The notes: generated by a model not told the origin, from the letters alone. Shown: positions 26,971 to 34,830, counted from the first letter of the stretch. The stretch: 60,361 nucleotides of DNA from Desulfurivibrionaceae bacterium (GCA_030145275.1 JAQYVV010000016.1:1-60361); one strand, 5' to 3'. Made by a program: numbers and translations.

Positions 26971-28221
26971 CTACACCGGCATAGGTTCATAGCCCATTGG
27001 CCAGATCTCAGAACGACGCTTTTTCATGCGCTTTACAAATTCCCTTCTACCGTTATTTTCGTCCCTTTTTCTCCATAGTTCTCTTATAGCGTTTTCTAAT
27101 GCACCCTGACCAAAAGCAATAACCCCCTCAACATCTGTTGGTTCTCTATTATAAATTGTGCCGATACTTAGAGCGCAGCCCGCAAGCATATTGATTAAAG
27201 GTTCAGTGTCCTTGCCTGCCCTGGCGTATTCTCTTTTTACTTCTTCACCAGTACCAATGATTTTTACCTGTTGTACTGCTTCCCACCAGGGGTGCAGTTT
27301 GGCTCTGTCCTGGTGGCGGTTTTTGCGATCAGCTTCGAAGAAGGTTAGACGTGCCCAGGATTGAGTACAGTATTTCCAGATAGCATCTTTCTTTTCTTCA
27401 AGATCCTTCAAGCTGTTCACATCCATCTGTTTTAAAACGGTACGGCGCAACTGAAACTCAACCCGTGTTACTGGTACAGCATCAAAAACATGTTGATTCC
27501 AAATGGAGGCAAAAACGCTCTGTTTCGAAATTACACGTTTAAGTTCTTCTACTTTGTCATAGATTCGCATCATAAGATCACCCATGCCTATCTTAATACC
27601 CGTCTGAACCATAGTCCCATCAACTGGCAGCTCTAATTCTTCTTGCTGCATGGTTATGCCTAAAAGACCGCTTCTATCTTGATAGTTATTGAATTTTTCA
27701 GCTCGGGTAATCCACATTTTAAAAGTATCTATTGGGAGTTCTTCGATATCTTGGCCGATGAAGTCAGCACAAAGGTGGGCTTCCGAGATTGTATCTTTTA
27801 CAATAAAGCCATCGTTGTCCTGAATGAGTCTCTTGATTTCATCCAGAACATTGAGGTAACCAGGAGACCAACAAGACTCTGAACCTATATCTACCCAAAC
27901 ATTAGGAGTATCAAAGTCTTTACGGCGTGAGAAGAAAATGTGAACGTCTGAACGGGATAAATGGTAGGCATAACCACCTTTACGGCCTGTCTGGTGACAA
28001 TTAAAAACTAAGTCTCCATGGTCTGAAAAGGAGATTGACTCCAGGTCATTAGATTCTTTTGCTGCAATCTTTGCATTGTCTAACCTTTCCAAAAAGATTT
28101 CAGAATTCCAAGCGACGTAGAACCCGATCTTCAAGCGATCCATACAAGTGGCGACTATTGACCCCCATGTTATTCTGCTTTGGGATTTGACAAAACCAGA
28201 AACAGATTGTAGTTTTTGCAT
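26971..28221 (-). CDS. Rolling-circle replication initiator (Rep_trans type)
   Basis: A 416-residue protein resembling the Rep_trans family used by many filamentous phages, which nicks the double-stranded form to start rolling-circle replication. Supporting motifs are SEAHLCADF at 146-154, MRIYDKVEE at 218-226 and TRVEFQLRR at 252-260. The catalytic Tyr is not assigned. CGGAG precedes the ATG at 28221; a second ATG at 28143 is possible. It ends 2 nt before the xis-like gene. Confidence 0.8.
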   Translation of the reverse strand: MQKLQSVSGFVKSQSRITWGSIVATCMDRLKIGFYVAWNSEIFLERLDNAKIAAKESNDLESISFSDHGDLVFNCHQTGRKGGYAYHLSRSDVHIFFSRRKDFDTPNVWVDIGSESCWSPGYLNVLDEIKRLIQDNDGFIVKDTISEAHLCADFIGQDIEELPIDTFKMWITRAEKFNNYQDRSGLLGITMQQEELELPVDGTMVQTGIKIGMGDLMMRIYDKVEELKRVISKQSVFASIWNQHVFDAVPVTRVEFQLRRTVLKQMDVNSLKDLEEKKDAIWKYCTQSWARLTFFEADRKNRHQDRAKLHPWWEAVQQVKIIGTGEEVKREYARAGKDTEPLINMLAGCALSIGTIYNREPTDVEGVIAFGQGALENAIRELWRKRDENNGRREFVKRMKKRRSEIWPMGYEPMPV

Positions 28222-28252
28222 AACTTTTGACTCCGGTTAAAGGTTAAAAGGG

Positions 28253-28300
28253 AAGCCCTGGTGCATACGTTCTTGGTCGGATGCTGCACTGGGGCTTTTT
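28253..28300. terminator. Hairpin upstream of rep
   Basis: Arms AAGCCCTGGTGCA (28253-28265) and TGCACTGGGGCTT (28285-28297) pair with two wobble positions around a 19-nt loop. A T-run follows on the plus side; the minus side has TTCCCTTTT. It separates the 138-residue gene from rep and could be a terminator or part of the replication origin. Confidence 0.5.
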
Positions 28301-28308
28301 TACGTTAA

Positions 28309-28725
28309 TCAACTTGTTCTATCAGTTAGACAATTTTGATCTTCAAAAATAGAAATAATGGCTCTATTCTTATAAAGCTCTGCAACTTCTTTTGGTGTGT
28401 TGGGAAACTCTTCTATTTTCGACAAATCATCACAGATTATCCCAAAAGCTTTTGAAATAACTTTATTGAAAGAAACTGGTTTTGATGGCACTTGAGGATT
28501 TCGTTGTTTTCTGAATAAATTTTTGACAATATTTTTTTGAATTTTATACTCAGTTACTAATTTGATATTTTCTCTTTTTAATTTATTCCTGTAATTCTCA
28601 TATTCTTCAAGATCCATCATAGATCCATCATCAAAGAAGAACCTTTTATTCCCTAGTAATAGCTGAACTTCTTGGACTTTATTAAGCATCTTATTTAATT
28701 TCTCTTGCTCTCTTTCTAGCTCCAT
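28309..28725 (-). CDS. Phage protein of unknown function, coiled-coil N-terminus
   Basis: A 138-residue, Lys/Asn/Glu-rich, helical protein beginning MELEREQEKLNKMLNKVQEV, a likely coiled coil. The C-terminal half contains KAFGIICDDLSKIEEFPNTP. No signal peptide or membrane segment. AGGTGA lies before the ATG. Its A/T-rich codon use resembles the other accessory genes of the prophage. Confidence 0.6.
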   Translation of the reverse strand: MELEREQEKLNKMLNKVQEVQLLLGNKRFFFDDGSMMDLEEYENYRNKLKRENIKLVTEYKIQKNIVKNLFRKQRNPQVPSKPVSFNKVISKAFGIICDDLSKIEEFPNTPKEVAELYKNRAIISIFEDQNCLTDRTS

Positions 28726-28752
28726 TTTTAATCACCTTATGGTTGTAGGTTG

Positions 28753-28920
28753 TTAAATATAACGAGGCTTTAACTCAATTCCTTTCAGCTGCTGCAGTCT
28801 GTGACGTTCTTTTAATTCCTTTTTGTTACCATCTCTCAAGGTAGCTATACAACGACCATCCACACAAACATCCCAGACTTGTTTTAGTTTCGATAATTCT
28901 GTCTTGACTTGTTTACGCAT
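28753..28920 (-). CDS. Small basic phage protein, paralogue of its upstream neighbour
   Basis: A 55-residue frame containing VWDVCVDGRCIATLRDGNKK and RHRLQQLKGIELKPRYI. It aligns with the 44-residue protein encoded just upstream (WKVFVDGYFVGTVKRKSDLK, RIRLQGVKGIEFKRV), sharing W-V-VDG---(A/G)T then LK-R-RLQ--KGIE-K. Its ATG overlaps the upstream stop by one base (TGATG). It is probably a small beta-alpha protein, perhaps nucleic-acid binding. Function unknown. Confidence 0.62.
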   Translation of the reverse strand: MRKQVKTELSKLKQVWDVCVDGRCIATLRDGNKKELKERHRLQQLKGIELKPRYI

Positions 28921-29054
28921 CACGATGCCACTCTTTTGAATTCAATGCCCTTAACACCCTGCAGCCGAATACGTTTTTTTAAGTCTGATTTTCTTTTTAC
29001 TGTTCCAACAAAATACCCATCAACGAAAACTTTCCAGTGCTTAGTCTTTTTCAT
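28920..29054 (-). CDS. Small basic phage protein, first of a duplicated pair
   Basis: A 44-residue protein starting MKKTKHWKVFVDGYFVGTVK and ending KGIEFKRVAS, highly basic. It is related to the following 55-residue protein, so the pair arose by tandem duplication. It follows the 58-residue gene by 1 nt, all on the minus strand in one compact cluster. Too short for most gene finders. Confidence 0.62.
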   Translation of the reverse strand: MKKTKHWKVFVDGYFVGTVKRKSDLKKRIRLQGVKGIEFKRVAS

Positions 29055-29055
29055 C

Positions 29056-29232
29056 TCAATGCCCCATCATTCGTTTCATGCCTATCTGATGCAGTTTATT
29101 GATTATCTTGGAAGGTGTAATCAGTCCGGTGTCAGCTACGGCCTGGGCATCCTGGTCGGTAAGAGGATAATTGCCATGAACAAAAACTGTCTTTGCTCGG
29201 CCTAGTTGGATGAATGTTAGTGGTCTTCTCAT
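29056..29232 (-). CDS. Small phage protein of unknown function
   Basis: A 58-residue frame (MRRPLTFIQLGRAKTVFVHG, then LTDQDAQAVADTGLITPSKI) with a perfect AGGAGG before the ATG; that site lies inside the last codons of the preceding gene, whose stop abuts the start (TAAATG). No recognised family. Tight packing and a good ribosome site support translation. Confidence 0.62.
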   Translation of the reverse strand: MRRPLTFIQLGRAKTVFVHGNYPLTDQDAQAVADTGLITPSKIINKLHQIGMKRMMGH

Positions 29233-29421
29233 TTAGAGCCTCCTGTTCGTCGAGTTCTTTTTTGGGTTATCGTTTGTTGGGTGTGTTTGTCGCTTCGCTC
29301 CGGGCCTGGACAAGAAAAAAGGATCTTTTGAGATTGGCTTTGCATCCCAAATAGAAAGAAATTTCTCTATATGGCTTTCATCTTTTAACTGCTTGCTTTT
29401 GCCAGATTTAAATTTTTCCAT
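29233..29421 (-). CDS. Small basic phage protein
   Basis: A 62-residue Lys/Ser/Asn-rich protein (MEKFKSGKSKQLKDESHIEK and FLSIWDAKPISKDPFFLSRP) between the secretin gene and the small-gene cluster. Low complexity toward the C-terminus, no known domain. Its stop codon directly precedes the next start. Confidence 0.5.
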   Translation of the reverse strand: MEKFKSGKSKQLKDESHIEKFLSIWDAKPISKDPFFLSRPGAKRQTHPTNDNPKKNSTNRRL

Positions 29422-29450
29422 TTTACCTAATATCTCACTGGGGCACGTTT

Positions 29451-30656
29451 CTAGATTATTTCAGCTTTTAATAATACAGACAATTCACGCTGGACATTTT
29501 CTTCGAATTCATACTTAAAAAGGTGGCCTAAAACTGGAATATCCGAAACCAGAGGGACTCTTGTTTTGCCTTCTCGGTTTTCCTCACTTACAAGACCGCC
29601 CAGGAACAAGGTTTGACCATTTATCAAGTTGGCTATTGTTTTGATCCTTCTGGTGTTAGTGATAATGTCGGAGGCTGCAGTGCTGGTGGTGACGCTGGAA
29701 GATTCCTGCAGAATGTCGAGCTGGATGTTTTGACCGAGGACAAAAGGTTTAACTTGTAGAGAAACGCCAACGTCTTTTCTTTGAATTTTTTGAATTACAC
29801 CGCCACCTTCTGTAGTTTCAGTGCCGATAAGGAAAGGGACATTCTGACCCACAGAAATCAGACCGGACTCGCGATCCAGGACCAGAATTTTAGGAGTAGA
29901 CAGGATCTTATTGCGTGAATCCTTGTTAAGTGCATTGACAAGTCCACGAATATCACCACCACGATTGAAAACCACGGATCCGCCAAGTAGACCTGTTGCA
30001 CCAATGCCTGCATTGAACGTATTTGATGCAACAGTGAAACCGTTGACCATCAACGCACTTGCCAGATTAACGCCAACATCTTTATTCCCGGTCAAATCTG
30101 TTTCAAGGATTACAGCTTCGATTAATATTTGTGGGGTAAGAACATCAATGACAGGTTGATAGTGGGTTAATTCTTTTTGTAGATCTTCCGAGGCATGGAC
30201 TAAAACGATATTTGCTGAGGGACTGAGGACACAGGAAAAACCGCCTTTTGTAGATAAGGCAGCAAGGATTGAATTGAAGATTCTTTGACCTTTTACGTTT
30301 GAAATATTTTCAAATTCATACGAAACAAAAACTTTTTCTGGTTCTGGTTCAGGTTCTTCATTTAAGTTGAATGAACTTTTTTGAATTGTGTAAAGAGTTC
30401 CATCCAGATCCAGCTGGTAACCATTACTTGTAAGAACGGTTTCAAGTAGAGGCAGGATTTCATTATCTTCAATATTATGAATATTGATTGTTACCGTTCC
30501 TTCGATTGGTTCAGGGATTAAAACATCTAATTCCTGGTTTGTTGTGGCCCACTGGACAAAATCAGACAGAGGTGCTTCCACCAGTTCCACAGGTGTACCG
30601 GCAAAGGCTAGAGAACAATAAAAACTAAGCATTATTGTTGCTAAAAATTTGAACAT
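29451..30656 (-). CDS. Phage secretin, pIV-like outer-membrane channel
   Basis: A 401-residue secretin with a signal peptide (MFKFLATIMLSFYCSLAFA), N-domains (APLSDFVQWATTNQELDVLI, NISNVKGQRIFNSILAALS) and a complete C-terminal secretin domain including QILIEAVILETD, ILSTPKILVLDRESG and IKTIANLINGQTLFLGGLVS with VPLVSDIPVLGHLFK. pIV oligomers form the outer-membrane gate for virion exit. Many inoviruses borrow a host secretin; this one carries its own. It overlaps the pI gene by 32 nt. Confidence 0.93.
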   Translation of the reverse strand: MFKFLATIMLSFYCSLAFAGTPVELVEAPLSDFVQWATTNQELDVLIPEPIEGTVTINIHNIEDNEILPLLETVLTSNGYQLDLDGTLYTIQKSSFNLNEEPEPEPEKVFVSYEFENISNVKGQRIFNSILAALSTKGGFSCVLSPSANIVLVHASEDLQKELTHYQPVIDVLTPQILIEAVILETDLTGNKDVGVNLASALMVNGFTVASNTFNAGIGATGLLGGSVVFNRGGDIRGLVNALNKDSRNKILSTPKILVLDRESGLISVGQNVPFLIGTETTEGGGVIQKIQRKDVGVSLQVKPFVLGQNIQLDILQESSSVTTSTAASDIITNTRRIKTIANLINGQTLFLGGLVSEENREGKTRVPLVSDIPVLGHLFKYEFEENVQRELSVLLKAEII

Positions 30657-31659
30657 ATTCGCTGCCTTTAGTTAAAATTAATAATCTTGAGGAAACTGGT
30701 TTCACTTGATAACCCTGAAATAAAAGTTCCATGCTGGTCAAAGATTCACCGTCTGAATTTTTGATTACATATTTTGGATCTTGTCCAGGAAGTGAAGAAT
30801 ATGAAGCAATGTGAAAATCTTTGAATTGATCCTTTAAATTTTCACTTTCTTTTGTGTTGGGAATATCATCATATTCTGAAACCTTAAAATTACTTTTTTG
30901 TGTAGGTACCAGTTTTTCGGCTTGGACTGATGCGGTGCCAAATATGTCACCAGTTCCTATTGATGATTTGAAAAAGACCATATAGATGCAAATTCCGAGA
31001 ATTACAGGGATAGCGTAAAAGATTGGATGCTTTAAGACGTTTACATGGGGCATAAAAGATTGTTCTTTTATGTCTGAGCTTACATAGGATTTATAGCAAA
31101 GGAATATTTTGCTGTTATAGGTACGGACATTTTTTGCTAGAGGTTGGCCACTGGTTTCTTCTCCAGCATAAGAATAGACAATGTATTTCTTCTGAACCGC
31201 ACCGCCAAAGAAATTTACTTTACGGTAAACATAGTTCCACTCGGCCAGGGCGCGGACTGCCGAATCAACACGTTCTGCGTTTTGTGAGATTAATATTAAA
31301 TCATACCCCTGGTGGCGGTGGGTAGAGGACCAATCTCCAAAATCTCTGTTTTTCTGGCTTTGCCAATCTCGATTACTAAAGTATTTTTGAACTTCATCGA
31401 TGACGATGAAAGAACCCTCAACGCAGTGGTTCCAGAAATTTTCTATAACTTCTTTATTAAAGCCTAGATGATGAAATTGTTTGGCAAATTGTTCATCCGT
31501 CAAGTTACAGAAGCTTTTAATGGCCTCATGGCACAAGGGATCTTCCATACCTTCTATGTTTGTGTAGACAATTCTTCCAGCTACAAGATTATTTAATATT
31601 TTTTGTACTGCTTCATATGTTTTCCCGCTGCCAGGGGTGCCGGTAAAAAATAGTATCAT
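30625..31659 (-). CDS. Zot/pI-like phage assembly ATPase
   Basis: A 344-residue inner-membrane assembly protein, the hallmark gene of inoviruses. Walker A GTPGSGKT at 7-14, Walker B FIVIDEVQ at 84-91, the STHRHQGYDLILISQN motif near 112-127, one transmembrane helix at about 211-230 and a periplasmic tail of about 110 residues that would contact the pIV secretin. It powers coat assembly during extrusion. It starts 3 nt after the pVI-like gene and overlaps the secretin gene. Confidence 0.94.
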   Translation of the reverse strand: MILFFTGTPGSGKTYEAVQKILNNLVAGRIVYTNIEGMEDPLCHEAIKSFCNLTDEQFAKQFHHLGFNKEVIENFWNHCVEGSFIVIDEVQKYFSNRDWQSQKNRDFGDWSSTHRHQGYDLILISQNAERVDSAVRALAEWNYVYRKVNFFGGAVQKKYIVYSYAGEETSGQPLAKNVRTYNSKIFLCYKSYVSSDIKEQSFMPHVNVLKHPIFYAIPVILGICIYMVFFKSSIGTGDIFGTASVQAEKLVPTQKSNFKVSEYDDIPNTKESENLKDQFKDFHIASYSSLPGQDPKYVIKNSDGESLTSMELLFQGYQVKPVSSRLLILTKGSEYVQIFSNNNA

Positions 31660-31662
31660 CGT

Positions 31663-31995
31663 TTATACCCTCGTTGCCCAGGTTGGAATAATGTTTAAGA
31701 TCATTCGGATGAAGATGGCAGCACCGATAATTCCAGCGCATTGTGGTAAAGCAAGTTGGTTGATTAAATAGATAAGTTGGGGGGGGAGATCGGCCCATAC
31801 TGCGTATTCTGTGAAGGCCAGGGAAGTTAGATCAAGGGTTGAAACAAGATTAGTGACGGTGAACAAAAGACCGTCCCATATCATGTAAATTAATGCAAGG
31901 ATGCCATCAAATAAGGCAGTAAGACCCAACTTAACAATGTCCCATATGGTAGAGAAAAAACTATTAACCCAATCTTTTATCCATTGAGGGATCAT
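31663..31995 (-). CDS. pVI-like minor coat / DUF2523-type membrane protein
   Basis: A 110-residue very hydrophobic protein with about three membrane segments (TIWDIVKLGLTALFDGILAL, YMIWDGLLFTVTNLVSTL, CAGIIGAAIFIRMILNIIPT). Inovirus pVI/DUF2523 proteins have this size and profile and always lie between the adhesin (pIII) and Zot genes, as here. It overlaps the pIII-like gene by 4 nt. Confidence 0.8.
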   Translation of the reverse strand: MIPQWIKDWVNSFFSTIWDIVKLGLTALFDGILALIYMIWDGLLFTVTNLVSTLDLTSLAFTEYAVWADLPPQLIYLINQLALPQCAGIIGAAIFIRMILNIIPTWATRV

Positions 31996-33419
31996 TTTTT
32001 ACTCACCACAATTCGCAGAGCTGCAAAACTAAAGCAAAGCAAAAAACCTGCACGAAGGATTAATAAAGGTGTTGCGTAGTTGGCAAAATCTACATCCATT
32101 GTGCCATAGCTGCCCATGTCTACGGTGTAGATTGATTCTGTTGAATTTGGAATATTGAAAAGAACTTGATCTGGTAAAGAAAAAAGAGGAGTGTTTTTTA
32201 TACCATCTACAAAGGTTGTAAAACGGGACCCAAACTGACCCGTTGCATTATCGCTTAGCTCAAAGTCATTGGTAAGATTTTCCCCTGTATAAGTGCCGGT
32301 GTCAGTAGGGAATATTTCATCTAATTTTTCACCAAGATTTTGTATAGAGGTGTTGACCTGATTAACGGAATTATCAACAGTATTGACTGTTTCGTTTAAA
32401 ACATTTGATGTTTGGTTGATTGTATTTGAAACATTTGAAACTGAATTATTTATTGTTTGTGTTTGCTTGGCAATATTATCACTTATAGCCGCAGTATTTT
32501 GAACGACTGCCTGATCTGCTGTTGTGCTATTGTCATCCAATGATTGACCATCTAAATTTAATTCACCCGTTAACTCGTTATAGTCGTAAATTGGTAAATC
32601 TGTGACTTGACCAGATGTAATAATTTCATTCACACAAAGACAGGGGGAATCAACAATGACACCTCCCTCTGGTAGATCTGTGCAAATAAAACCCTCCTGC
32701 ACCTGACTATTACAACGATACAAACAATCCATTAACAAATTACTGCAAGTTGTTTCCTCGCATTCTCCAACACCTGTTTCACAATTATAATTTGTGACAT
32801 ATTTTGAACCACCATCGCAATTCGCATCCCCCCACACATCCTCAAGCAACTGTAAAGCTGTAGATGAAATTGTCTCGCAGGTATCACAATTACCAGTAAC
32901 AACACCAGATCCCTCAACACACTCCATATTTGTTGCAGAACCTAAAGAGCAACCAGCCAAAAATTCAGCCTCCAAACTTGCACAAGATGGTGCCTCAGCA
33001 CATTGAAGATCGTCCACAGTTTTATAATGCCAATCTGCAAGTATTTCGCTGTAAACAGAGGGAAACATTTTATCTGTGTAAAGAGTGTAATTTGAAGACC
33101 AAACTCCATTATTTTTGTATCGAATTTGCCAAACCTGTGAATGACGATAACCAGCAATGGCCGACATTTTATCCAGCAATTCGAACCCCCCAGAATCCAT
33201 GCGTACATCACTGTAAGCGAGCGCAGTACTCGGAGCGTTATACAGATAACCACTAGAAATTTTACGAATATACCAACAGTCGTTACCAACAGGGACACTG
33301 AAAACATCAGTATAAGCAAAACACCAACGAACCAGACCAATGAAGAAAAACAGGAGAAAGAAACCCAGGATTAGGGCAACAAGACGGATCTTAAAGAATG
33401 AAGGGACAGGAGCAGCCAT
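31992..33419 (-). CDS. pIII-like receptor-binding protein
   Basis: A 475-residue virion-tip protein candidate. It has an N-terminal hydrophobic signal or anchor (ALILGFFLLFFFIGLVRWCF), a Cys-rich ectodomain at about 135-265 with some 20 cysteines, an Asn/Thr/Ser/Val heptad-like region at about 295-365 (NNSVSNVSNTINQTSNVLNE) likely forming a fibrous coil, and a C-terminal membrane helix near 452-470. Size, topology and location before pVI and Zot fit pIII, which binds host pili and Tol proteins. The ectodomain has no recognised relative. Confidence 0.8.
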   Translation of the reverse strand: MAAPVPSFFKIRLVALILGFFLLFFFIGLVRWCFAYTDVFSVPVGNDCWYIRKISSGYLYNAPSTALAYSDVRMDSGGFELLDKMSAIAGYRHSQVWQIRYKNNGVWSSNYTLYTDKMFPSVYSEILADWHYKTVDDLQCAEAPSCASLEAEFLAGCSLGSATNMECVEGSGVVTGNCDTCETISSTALQLLEDVWGDANCDGGSKYVTNYNCETGVGECEETTCSNLLMDCLYRCNSQVQEGFICTDLPEGGVIVDSPCLCVNEIITSGQVTDLPIYDYNELTGELNLDGQSLDDNSTTADQAVVQNTAAISDNIAKQTQTINNSVSNVSNTINQTSNVLNETVNTVDNSVNQVNTSIQNLGEKLDEIFPTDTGTYTGENLTNDFELSDNATGQFGSRFTTFVDGIKNTPLFSLPDQVLFNIPNSTESIYTVDMGSYGTMDVDFANYATPLLILRAGFLLCFSFAALRIVVSKK

Positions 33420-33554
33420 TTAGATGACTCTCGCTATTCTTTTGATTACTGAGAATATGCAGAATACAAATGCTATAGATATAAAAGGGAGGGAACAATC
33501 TACTAAATCACTTGTGAACAGGGCTGCATCAAATCCAGGGGGTAAAGCTATCAT
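33420..33554 (-). CDS. 44-residue single-pass phage membrane protein
   Basis: MIALPPGFDAALFTSDLVDC followed by SLPFISIAFVFCIFSVIKRI and ARVI: an acidic N-terminus, one membrane helix and a basic C-terminus. GGGAGG precedes the ATG, and its TAA directly abuts the ATG of the pIII-like gene. Likely a minor tip protein of pVII/pIX type. Confidence 0.65.
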   Translation of the reverse strand: MIALPPGFDAALFTSDLVDCSLPFISIAFVFCIFSVIKRIARVI

Positions 33555-33649
33555 TAGAAATTCCTCCCACTCACTGCGATCACAAAGGATATGCCGGTTA
33601 AGGCACCAACGAGAAAACTTGTTATTTCGGATAACTCTAGGGCTGTCAT
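33554..33649 (-). CDS. 31-residue phage membrane peptide (pVII/pIX-like)
   Basis: MTALELSEITSFLVGALTGI then SFVIAVSGRNF: a single membrane helix. At 31 residues it matches the size of Ff phage pVII (33) and pIX (32), the virion-end caps. The start overlaps the previous gene by 4 nt (ATGA), and its stop shares one base with the next start (TAATG), strong signs of coupled translation. Confidence 0.62.
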   Translation of the reverse strand: MTALELSEITSFLVGALTGISFVIAVSGRNF

Positions 33650-33753
33650 ATGATCCGCATTATTTTAAAGACGTATGAAATGCACAGGCCAGCAGACCAA
33701 CCGGCTATTACTAGCCCTAATCCATAGCTGAACGGCTCGACTGCAAATTCCAT
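33646..33753 (-). CDS. 35-residue phage membrane peptide (pVII/pIX-like)
   Basis: MEFAVEPFSYGLGLVIAGWS then AGLCISYVFKIMRII: an acidic N-terminus, one membrane helix and a basic end. It starts 2 nt after the 93-residue gene and overlaps the next by 4 nt. With the 31- and 44-residue peptides it forms a run of tiny single-pass proteins in the position of gVII/gIX in classical filamentous phages. Confidence 0.62.
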   Translation of the reverse strand: MEFAVEPFSYGLGLVIAGWSAGLCISYVFKIMRII

Positions 33754-33755
33754 TT

Positions 33756-34037
33756 TTAGATGTCCCCTCTCATGTCTTTTTTCAATCTTTTCTGGATTAA
33801 ATGATTGTATTTTCGTTTGTTATAATCTTGATAAAAATCACCGTTTCCACCCATTTTTTTATGCAGGCCGATAAGTTCACCATCAAGAGCTTGGGCTGAA
33901 AGAAAGGTGATTAATTTTGACATGCCAACGTAAAGAACTATGATCCCGACCATGGCAATTATGGCGGTATATATGTCGTCAACCATGCCACCGGTTAAAC
34001 TTGAAAAGGCTGAGAATATGAGGTCAGCGGGATTCAT
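33756..34037 (-). CDS. Phage membrane protein, 93 residues
   Basis: It starts MNPADLIFSAFSSLTGGMVD, has one membrane helix (IYTAIIAMVGIIVLYVGMSK LI) and a long basic cytoplasmic tail (HKKMGGNGDFYQDYNKRKYN HLIQKRLKKD). It lies between the second coat-like gene and the tiny membrane peptides. Layout resembles a coat-type peptide with an extended DNA-facing tail. Function unknown. Confidence 0.65.
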   Translation of the reverse strand: MNPADLIFSAFSSLTGGMVDDIYTAIIAMVGIIVLYVGMSKLITFLSAQALDGELIGLHKKMGGNGDFYQDYNKRKYNHLIQKRLKKDMRGDI

Positions 34038-34051
34038 AGTCGTTTACGAAA

Positions 34052-34210
34052 CTAAATTTTACCGGAAATACGTTTAATAAGTTTGTAGCCCAAGAACGCC
34101 AGAACCAGACCAACACCAACAACTAGACCAGTTTCAGTATTAGCCTGGGCTGTTGTAACTGGATCAAATGCCTCAAACAAACGGCCTGCCATTGTTGCGT
34201 TGTCGCCCAT
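34052..34210 (-). CDS. Coat-like peptide (pVIII paralogue 2)
   Basis: A 52-residue protein: an N-terminal segment with few charges (MGDNATMAGRLFEAFDPVTT), then ETGLVVGVGLVLAFLGYK as a membrane helix and a basic end, LIKRISGKI. It shares GLVVGVGL-LAFLGYKLIKRISG with the 44-residue coat peptide upstream. It lies after the terminator hairpin at 34244-34281, so it should be made in smaller amounts and may be a minor or alternative coat subunit. Confidence 0.75.
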   Translation of the reverse strand: MGDNATMAGRLFEAFDPVTTAQANTETGLVVGVGLVLAFLGYKLIKRISGKI

Positions 34211-34243
34211 TTTTTCATTTCCTTTTTAATTTGGTTAAAAGTG

Positions 34244-34281
34244 CAAGGGCAAGAGATGGGAGTTGATACCTCTTGCCCTTG
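34244..34281 (-). terminator. Terminator between tandem coat genes
   Basis: A 12-bp perfect stem CAAGGGCAAGAG / CTCTTGCCCTTG (34244-34255, 34270-34281) followed on the minus strand by CACTTTTAA. It directly follows the 44-residue coat gene, matching the strong terminator after gene VIII in Ff phages that caps coat mRNA. Confidence 0.75.
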
Positions 34282-34291
34282 TTTGGGGAGG

Positions 34292-34426
34292 CTAGATTCT
34301 GCCTGAAATACGCTTGATAAGCTTGTAGCCCAAAAAAGCCAGGGTCAAACCTACGCCAACAACCAATCCAGCTTCCACGTTTGTTTGTAACGTGCTTGTG
34401 TCAAATGCTGTGAATAGTGATGCCAT
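34292..34426 (-). CDS. Probable major coat protein (pVIII-like)
   Basis: A 44-residue protein: MASLFTAFDTSTLQTNVEAG, membrane helix LVVGVGLTLAFLGYK, basic C-terminus LIKRISGRI. That is the pVIII design: acidic outside, helix, Lys/Arg end touching the DNA. GGAGAC before the ATG is a good ribosome site, and a strong terminator follows at once, so this is the best candidate for the abundant coat subunit. No separate signal peptide is present, as in Pf3-type coats. It is paralogous to the 52-residue peptide and, more weakly, to the 65-residue one. Confidence 0.8.
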   Translation of the reverse strand: MASLFTAFDTSTLQTNVEAGLVVGVGLTLAFLGYKLIKRISGRI

Positions 34427-34487
34427 TGCTTTTGTCTCCGTTGTTTAAGTTAGTCTTATATGTTTTTGCCGAAGCATCGATGCCAGT

Positions 34488-34685
34488 TTATAAATCTTGT
34501 TTGCTTTGAAAAGGAGAATGAAAACCAGTGTTTTTATTTGATTCATTGTTAAATTCCCTTGCCATTTTACGTATCTTTTTAAAGCCTAGAAAAGCCAAGG
34601 CAACAAAAACACCATGTAAATATAGACCTATAGCTTGAGCCTCAAGATCAGTAATAAGCCCAAATGCCAACCATATATTTTCCAT
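34488..34685 (-). CDS. Coat-like peptide (third, diverged paralogue)
   Basis: A 65-residue protein with ITDLEAQAIGLYLHGVFVAL then AFLGFKKIRKM: the LAFLG(Y/F)K-I-(R/K) signature of the two coat-like genes after an acidic N-terminus. It has a polar C-terminal tail of about 20 residues. This suggests triplication of a coat gene with divergence. Confidence 0.62.
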   Translation of the reverse strand: MENIWLAFGLITDLEAQAIGLYLHGVFVALAFLGFKKIRKMAREFNNESNKNTGFHSPFQSKQDL

Positions 34686-34689
34686 ATTC

Positions 34690-34830
34690 TTACCTATTCA
34701 TAAAAGTTCGAATAATTATGCCTGCCCCCAGGACGATTAAGCAGACCGTCAGAAGGCCGGTACTTGCTGTGAGGAGATCGGTTTTTATACCGTCAAAGTC
34801 GGTAGCTGCTATTAGGGGTGTCCAGGTCAT
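34690..34830 (-). CDS. 46-residue phage membrane peptide
   Basis: MTWTPLIAATDFDGIKTDLL, then TASTGLLTVCLIVLGAGIII and RTFMNR: an acidic N-terminus, one membrane helix and a basic end. GGAGAAAA precedes the ATG. This layout also fits inovirus coat or minor coat proteins, so it is a rival candidate for a structural subunit. It ends 4 nt before the next start. Confidence 0.65.
   Translation of the reverse strand: MTWTPLIAATDFDGIKTDLLTASTGLLTVCLIVLGAGIIIRTFMNR

Noticed and set aside
28909..29205. 98-residue plus-strand frame across the small phage genes
   Set aside because: The minus-strand genes here have tight start/stop junctions and ribosome sites; this is their shadow.
32930..33374. Plus-strand frames inside the pIII-like gene
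   Set aside because: Antisense to a gene that fits the inovirus order; no support.
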